Below are positions 56,901 through 64,000 of a DNA stretch of 64,000 bases, one piece after another. A program made the position numbers and the translations under genes. The notes beneath the pieces were generated by a model that did no database searches, was not told the DNA's origin, and saw nothing but the letters and a program-made list of their open reading frames with translations. Within the stretch, counting starts at the first letter, position 1; each line of letters begins with the position of its first letter. This DNA is from Zonotrichia leucophrys gambelii (taxonomy: Eukaryota; Chordata; Aves; Passeriformes; Passerellidae), in the NCBI RefSeq assembly GCF_028769735.1, contig NC_088170.1:61289585-61353584 (forward strand), given 5' to 3'.

Positions 56901-59900
56901 AAATCTATTCTAAAAACGCTATGAAACTGTCATCCTGAGAATGTTAAATAGTTTTGATTAAAAAATGCTAATACTTGTCCTGTAAGTCAGGATTTTTTTT
57001 TAATAGATTAAAACAAAGCTGTTCCTGTTTTGATTCTATAAATCACAAACTTGTAATACCTTGTCTGACTTTCAAGAGCTTTATTAAAACACAGAATTTT
57101 TTTGTGAGAATACTATTAACTTTGACTTGATGTGAATCGCCAAAACTTATATTTCTATTCCTATTAATGAGAACTGAAGGTGAATTTATTAAAAAAAAAA
57201 CCTAACTGTAGCTATCAAGTGCATAATTTAGAATGAAAAACTGAACACAACAACCAGAAAAAAAAATTACATTGTGGTTTTATTGTTGTACACATTAGAA
57301 CCTATGCTGAAGATGTGAATTTGGCCTGTAGGTCTGTAAGTCAACAAGGATATTTTGTTACATCCAGTTTCCAATGATGGCCTTTCTACTATTTTTTTGG
57401 CATTTAACAAAAAATGTGATTTTAATCCTTCATAATTTGGTGCAGTTTATTGAAAAAAAATTGAATTTGTTAGGGACTGCACATAGATATGAATGTGTTT
57501 GATAAAATTCTGAAGTTGTGGCATATAAATTCTACCCACATATTTTATAGCCAAATAATGTTGGTTTAGCTTAAATGTCATCAGTTTGCCATGTTTTTCT
57601 ACCTATTAACTTAATTCTTTGTAAAGTTCTCAGTCTTTGGTCGTCTGATTCAATTTAAGAAATGGAAGAAAGTAATAAATTCTATTATCTACTGAGACAT
57701 AAAAGAAAAAAATCAAAATGTTTTTGCTCAGTTGGGCATGTATGAGATAAATGCTCTGGGAAAGCATTAAAGAAAATATTCAGAGATGATCTTCGCAGCT
57801 CTGTCCGACATTCGAAGAAAGCAGCTTTGAGAGTGTTGCAGGATAAAGTTGTTTCTGGGTAAATTCTTGCCTGCTTTTGTTGTCTGGAGCTCTAGTGAGG
57901 CAGTAGCAGTGAGGTATGTGCAGTTGATCAGCTGCTTATCCCTCTCCCAGGTGAGGCTGCTGATGTCTGTGTGTTAAAGGCCCATGGAGCCTCATCTTCC
58001 ATATATTGAGGGAAAGGGTCTGAGCTACTCAGCAAAAAGAAATGGGCAGGAGACACCCTGATCCTCCTGGAGAGGAGAAGAGGGAACATTCTTCAGCAGT
58101 GAAGAGAGGTGGAGGAGGAGGAGGGACACAGGTGCACTTCTGATGTCTATTAAGTTTGTATTTGGATACTATCAGTTCTTAATATAATTTTACAAGTAGA
58201 GATGATGTATTTGGGTGCTGCTAGGAGACAGTTGTTGGTATGTTGTATGCTTAAACTTGGAACATCTTTTCCTGTCCAGATTCTCAGTCCTTCAAGATCT
58301 TTCTTCCTCTACTTAAAAGCTGTGCCAGAAAAAAATGCAAGTAGAGCTGCAGAGTAATAGTTTGCCCATCTTGAATGAGTTTTGTCTTCACCACCAGAAG
58401 TTTTAGTGTTGCAGCATTTCAAAGATTGTCTGAAAGATAAATTGTGAGGTTAAGTGAGTTTTATAGTGTTTTAAATATTAAAGTGCAGAGACAGGAATAA
58501 GGTGTTTTATATCACTTCATTTTTCCCCCAGTAACTCTGTGAAATGAAGATGAATAGAGAACTCCAAGTGCTCTGTGTGAGTCTTCTCAAGACCAGTGTT
58601 GAAATATGATGCTTCCTTAGGCTGTAAGAGAAGCAGAATGAAGCATTTGTATCTCCTGTGGAATTACAGCAAAGAACTGATAGCACTTCCTGATAGCGCT
58701 GGTGTTTTTAATCCAGTACACTGATACTGACATGCTTGGCCAAGAGGAGAGAACTACTGAACTTGTATCAATGATGTGGGACCCTCAATTACAGGAGTAC
58801 AAGTGTTCAAGTCGTTTGAGGCCAAACTGTGATGGCTGCTGCAGATGGGTTGTTTACACAAAGTGACTTTTAGAAAAGGCTTTGAAAGGAGCTACCTGTT
58901 CCATCACCTTAAATGGACTGCAGAAAGCAATGAGCAGTCCTGCTAGAAATGCGTAATTTGCTTCACTTTAATGTTCAGCTTTTCAAGGGAGTTAAAAGAG
59001 TTTCTCAAGTGATTGCTGTCAGCTGGCATGGGGTAATATGTTTTCTGAGCCTTTACCAAATGCAGTGTAGTTCACATTATTTAAAGCAACAAAACTTGTA
59101 CTTCTGAGAAGGAAGGAAGGCATGATCACTAAGGAAAAACTTTGCAGAATTAAAATTACATATTAGGTAACTAAGATTTGCATTCCTCCAATAACACGCA
59201 TATTATCATGATATGCCAGCATTTCAGAAACTCAATTTTTGAAATAGATCTGTGCCAGGTAGCATTTCTCATTGCCATACATTCTACAGAAGGGAGGGGA
59301 TGATGACACTCATAGTATTTTCTGTACTCCAGTTGCAAGGATGTTCTGCTGGCAGTTGGGATGCTAAGGCTCAAACTCAGTCTGATGTTTGAAATATATT
59401 TGGCCTGCTGAAATCTGAGAAAATCTGTGTGATGTAGTGAGTAAGTAAATACTCTGATTTTTTTATTTTTTTTTTTTTTACCTAGTTCATTTGATTTCAT
59501 TTATATGACACTGACCTCCTACAAGGACTAGAATCTGGATCACAGTTACCAATACTAGTCATTCATTCCTTTGCAATAAGTATCTGTATCCTTTACTAAG
59601 TAAAATAAATTCAATAGAAGGTCTCAGAGTGAGATCCTTACTTGGCCCCTTGCTCTGAGCTGAAGCTGAGCTCTGTCGGTATCCTGAGGGGGCACCTGAG
59701 CCAGTGGTGCTCTGGTGTGTGAGAATATTGCTGTCCCTCCTCTTCAGCTTTGGATGATAACAAAACATCCTTACAGACTTTTCCCCCCTCCAGAGATAAC
59801 ATCTTATTTGTAATGGTTCACAATGTCTAGTTCAATTTGAGATTAATAATTTTTTGAGCTACCAGCTGACTTGGTCATCCTTCAGCTGTTTCTCTTTTTT

Positions 59901-61005
59901 GAGCTGGATGGATTTGGCCTGAGGAGACTTTCTGTACAATGCAGTTTTTTAGTCCATTCATTCTTGCAGTTTTTTCTTGAATCAGTTTCTTTTTCTCCTT
60001 GTGTATCTTGAATTGTGAAGTTATTTATAAATGAAAGGGGTTTAAAAGTGGAAAGCTGTTTTTTTTAAATTTCCTTTTGGTAGGGTGGATGAGGATGGAA
60101 TATGAAATGACTGTCTTACTAAAAAATACCAGTTTGAATCATCTCAACAAGCTTCAAAATTTTCCATTCCTAAAGATTAGACATTACTTCAGATGCTTGT
60201 AGATTACTAAACATTTTAATACGCTTTAAAAAAAATCTGATTGAAAAGAAAACTGATAATTTACCAAACTCCCTTTTTGCCTCTGTCCTATTTCTGGTGA
60301 GACAAGGATAGTTAATTGATGGCTTCATTAACTCATGATGCCATTAGACCAGGGAGAGACAGACAAAATCAGAGTACTGTGCTCATTCCAGAAGAATTCA
60401 GGTAGCACACTGAGGAAAGGCAGAATGATAAAATAGGACTGCAGGAGTTTAACTGGATAATGGAACACTTTTAAATTGCTGGATGAAGGCATGCAGCTTC
60501 CTTGCAAGGTGTTTGTCCCTTGCCTGAATTGGCTCTAACTAAAGACTGCTATAAAAGCATTTCTTCGCCTCATTGCCAACCCCTATTCTGCTTTAGAGCC
60601 ATTAATCTTCACTGTGTTCAAAAAAAGACTCTTAGGAAGTCAATTTTCCAATGGCCCAGGAGGTATAAGCTGGACTTCTAAGGCAGATCTTTCTTATGAG
60701 CTTTGTTCTAGAAGGCAAAATTGTTCAGTTAATGTGTCTACACAGGTTTCTATGCTTTAAGCACAACAAAGTGATGTTTATAGCATTTCATTATACCAAA
60801 ATAAATACTCTGTTAGCAGTTCTATCAGCACACCTCTTCACTTGGATTCTTTGTTGGGTGCCCAGTGGGGCTGAATTCTTTGAAAGAGAAATGCCATGAG
60901 AAGTATGGTGAGAAGGTACAATCATTTATCTTTCTATTGATTAATCTTTAATATCTGATTTGGGGTTTTTTTATTGCTGTCAAACAACCTGGAGGTCATG
61001 CCACA

Positions 61006-61056
61006 GATAATCATGAATGATGATTATCCCAGATAATCATGGTAATGATAATCATG
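61006..61056. repeat. Cluster of GATAATCAT repeats
   Basis: GATAATCATG occurs at 61,006, 61,032 and 61,047, and an inverted copy ATGATTATC lies at 61,020-61,028. The first copy and the inverted copy can form a hairpin with 9-base arms and a 5-base loop. Two direct copies are preceded by A, giving AGATAA, the core recognised by GATA factors. Confidence 0.8.
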
Positions 61057-63378
61057 AAACAGCATCATCAGAATGTATTTTGTCACCAGGATGAGTTTGC
61101 TTCTGAGGCCAAAGACTTGATAGTAGAAGAGCTAGAGCTAAGTGCAGAAATCAGTAGTTCTGTGGGATACTTGAATAGCTTTGTTCAATGGATCTTCTCT
61201 TTAGATCTGAGCTGCCTGCTCCTCCCTGGAGGCTCTTCAGCTCAAGAGGCAGGTGGGTAGTTTTGTGACCTTGGCAGTTTGTAAAGCTTTAAAAAAAATT
61301 CATACTGGCTTTGTTGGAAAGTTTTCCCTCATCACTATCTCACTTCTAGAGCTATGACCTTCACAATATATGGAAAATTCCTCAAATAACTATACTAAGG
61401 TTTCTCATTGTCTTGCTATGGGTTTAAATATTTCATGGATCTAATTTAGAGGTCTTTTTTTTCTTCCATGGTTTCCCTTTCTTTTATTTTTTTTCCTGTT
61501 ATTGCACTCTTTTCTATGTTCTATAGTACTGCAACTGTGCTAAATATACTGTCAAAAAAACCCCAAAAGTACTTATAGTCTTGCTGATACATCAATTATT
61601 GTGGACCACAATAATTGTTTCCTCTGCAGTTTAGAAATGTCATGCATGTTTTCTCTTTCTGTTTTAGTGCTGCACTTGAAGCCTTGTGTGCTTTTGAAAA
61701 TTACTTTTTAGTTCAGGCTGCCTGAAATCTCTCTGTAGTTTAATTTGGGCCATTAACTCACAAAACACACTTTGATAAAAGCTTAGTGCCATGAAGCTTT
61801 GACCAGTGTACCTTTCTATTTACAGGGCTTTTTTGCCCCCTCTCTTGTTATTTATCTACAACTAAAATAAATGCACTTGCCAAGTGATGAATTGGTTTAG
61901 GGGGATTTTTATTAGGAGAGAGAGGTAACAGGAAATGCAGTGAGTGGATCTTGGGGAAGAGGAAGCAGCTTAGGATGCTGGTGGCTGTGGGATGTGTTAT
62001 AGCTGAAAAATAAGATTTTAACATCTGTCTTGTGAATGCCATATTTAGTGTTTTGTAGAGGGAGCAGAGGGAAAGAGGTTGTCAGATCTGCACACTGTGG
62101 AAAGATAAAGAATAAGCCCATTTAAAGCAATATAGAATCCTTACATGTTTCCTCTTCTGTAACAGCTTCCAAATTATGAATACATGGTCATTTACACAGC
62201 CTCTGACTGTCCTCCATGCAACTCCTGGGCTACATACCTTGTGTATGAACAAAGAAGGTTTTGGCACCTGTTTCTGAGCACTTGCTGTGTTGTGTTCTTA
62301 AATGCTTTATGCCCCACTACAAACTGAAATCGTTTGGCTTTATTTGGATTGGTACTTTTTAAAGTGTTGTTTTCAATCACTCTTACACTGCTGTTGGAAC
62401 AAAAACTCCTGGCTGGCTGCTGTTTATGGTGAGAGACACAGCTGGTCAGTCTGACCCAAAGCTTGAGTGCCAACTGTGAAACCATGCTAAATCAAGGATG
62501 AAACAGTGATGGTCCAAGACAAGTTAGAGGGCTACCAAAACAAGACTTTCTATGTTTCCCATTTAAAGTGAACAAATTCATACTGGAAGTTGCCTCATTT
62601 CCTACACAAATACCTGCTCTGACCACAAAAGCGAACATCCTTTTGCTTTATTCCCATAAATAATCATTAGAGGTGAATTGTCTGGAATAGCATTTAATGA
62701 GAGTAAGACATGGGTATTATTCAATTCCTCACAGTTACTCGGGAGATGTAAGAAGTGATTCCACAAAGTGAATCCCAGCCAAAGGAATCTGCAGCGTGTG
62801 CAGGGGACACCATGGTTTACCAGTCAGACAGGGTTTTACTGCAGTAAACAAGCTTGAGATGTTAGCCTGCTCTGGAGAGGGATACAAATCCTCTTTTGGA
62901 ATAAAACATACAAACATCAAAACACATCACATTTCATCCCTCAAAATCAGCATCAGGTGTTGGGAATTTCTCTCAAGACCCAAGCAAAAAGCACTATAAC
63001 TAGAATACAATGCTAAAATGAACCTGACAGTGCTGCCCATTGCTTTGTTGGTAACATACATGGGAGTTTTGTGTTCAGTGTTGTCTGTCCCACACAGCTG
63101 AATTCTACTTCCACTAAGGATAGAGGGTGACCAGCTTCTAGTACTGACTTACATGTGATGACCACAAAGCCCCATGCTGGCCAGTAAGTGTGAACATCCA
63201 CCTTTTAACATGGCAGATTTATAATGGATGTTGTCTGATGTGTAATGGTTCAGTAGCAAAACTTTTTAGCATAGTATTTAGTATCCAGTAAGCCTTTAAG
63301 ATGCTCTCTGTTTAGTCTGATGCAATAAAATCCAAATGCTGTCATAAACAATAGCATGTAATTAATGTAATGTTAGTA

Positions 63379-63406
63379 ATGCTAGCAACGCATATAATGC
63401 TAGCAA
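63379..63406. repeat. Short direct repeat AATGCTAGCAAC
   Basis: Two 12-base copies separated by a few bases (GCATAT-type spacer), read directly. Probably a local duplication. Confidence 0.75.
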
Positions 63407-64000
63407 CAGGATGCTTCTGTATATTTTTAAATCTCCATTTTATTCAGAATTCAGTTGTTTTTATTTATTATGAATCATTATATAAACAATATCATGTCCA
63501 GTGTAGGTGAGAAGGGTTCTTCTACCTGTAAAACAATCCCTTTTCATGCTGTAATGTGCTATGATGTGTTAAAGATATTTTCTGTAAAAACAAACTGGAA
63601 CTTCTTTTCTACAGTTGGAAATGGCATGAAGTATTACTGTGTTACTGAAAACAGAAGGCAAAAATGACTTCTGTAGAATCTCTGAAAGACCATTTCCTGG
63701 CACACCTCACCTATTATAATACATTTCTTACTTGAAGTTTCATGTGAAGTCTGTGGCAGAGCAAGTGAGTGTGAGATAATCATATTCTGCCTTGCTCTTT
63801 AGATATCTCTAAAACTGCACTATTATCCCTCAGCCATTTCTGAGATCTGGTTCTCTGAGCTGTTGTGATGTAGTTCAGATAATTTATTTAGTATTTAATT
63901 ACCCTCATGCCCTGGAAAGGTACTCAGCCTTTCTTTAAAGGCAAAAGTTAGAAAAGCAATCAACTTTCCAAAGAGACAGGGTGAAATATTACTTTAGAAA

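Larger units (their letters stand above)
53976..64000. other. Downstream intergenic DNA, no gene seen
   Basis: AT-rich sequence to the end of the window. Open frames stay below about 110 codons and none resembles a known protein or an exon of a neighbouring gene. About 57,880-58,130 is somewhat GC-richer and purine-rich. No CR1 or LTR was recognised, which is sparse for 10 kb. A cluster of GATA-like repeats near 61.0 kb is listed separately. Confidence 0.5.

Noticed and set aside
61039..61260. 73-codon frame with an acidic middle (EFASEAKDLIVEELEL)
   Set aside because: Superficially coding-like, but it starts within the GATA-like repeats and no exon signals or homology were recognised.
53976..64000. 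Possible exon of a neighbouring gene such as GNAT3
   Set aside because: No G-alpha motifs (GAGESGKS, DVGGQ, NKKD) or other recognisable exons were found on either strand among the translated frames after 52,047.

Overview
The window is a piece of a bird chromosome carrying one protein-coding gene on the + strand, GNAI1 (inhibitory G-protein alpha-i1 subunit). It looks avian because the recognisable repeats are CR1 LINE fragments with avian-type sequence and an avian ERVL-type LTR, while Alu, B1 and mammalian L1 elements are absent. The gene is also compact, with about 31 kb from first to last coding exon. Placement below 'bird' is not possible from what I can read here; CR1s alone would also fit a crocodile or turtle.

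Layout. Positions 1 to about 19,850 are AT-rich upstream DNA with no gene I can support. They hold a few CR1 fragments, short simple repeats, some GC-richer patches of unknown origin, and one candidate regulatory element near 15.0-15.6 kb. Positions 19,870-21,250 are a strong CpG island with GC boxes, a four-copy GC-rich minisatellite and exon 1. Positions 20,845-52,047 carry the eight GNAI1 coding exons (118, 43, 142, 158, 129, 130, 154 and 191 nt including the stop). They join in frame to a full-length 354-residue protein ending in the pertussis-toxin-sensitive CGLF tail. Intron 1 is about 19 kb and holds most of the repeats, including a cluster at 36.8-39.1 kb that reads as CR1 split by an LTR that is itself split by another CR1. 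The 3' UTR probably runs to about 53.97 kb, with several polyadenylation signals. From there to the end is AT-rich intergenic DNA with no convincing gene.

How it works. The CpG-island promoter drives a subunit that binds GTP, inhibits adenylyl cyclase and releases G-beta-gamma downstream of Gi-coupled receptors. All nucleotide-binding motifs are intact, so the gene looks functional. The most notable gene-level oddity is intron 6, which has a GC donor instead of GT. I found no undescribed multi-gene system. Almost all other open reading frames are short and look like chance frames in AT-rich DNA, CpG-island DNA or repeats.
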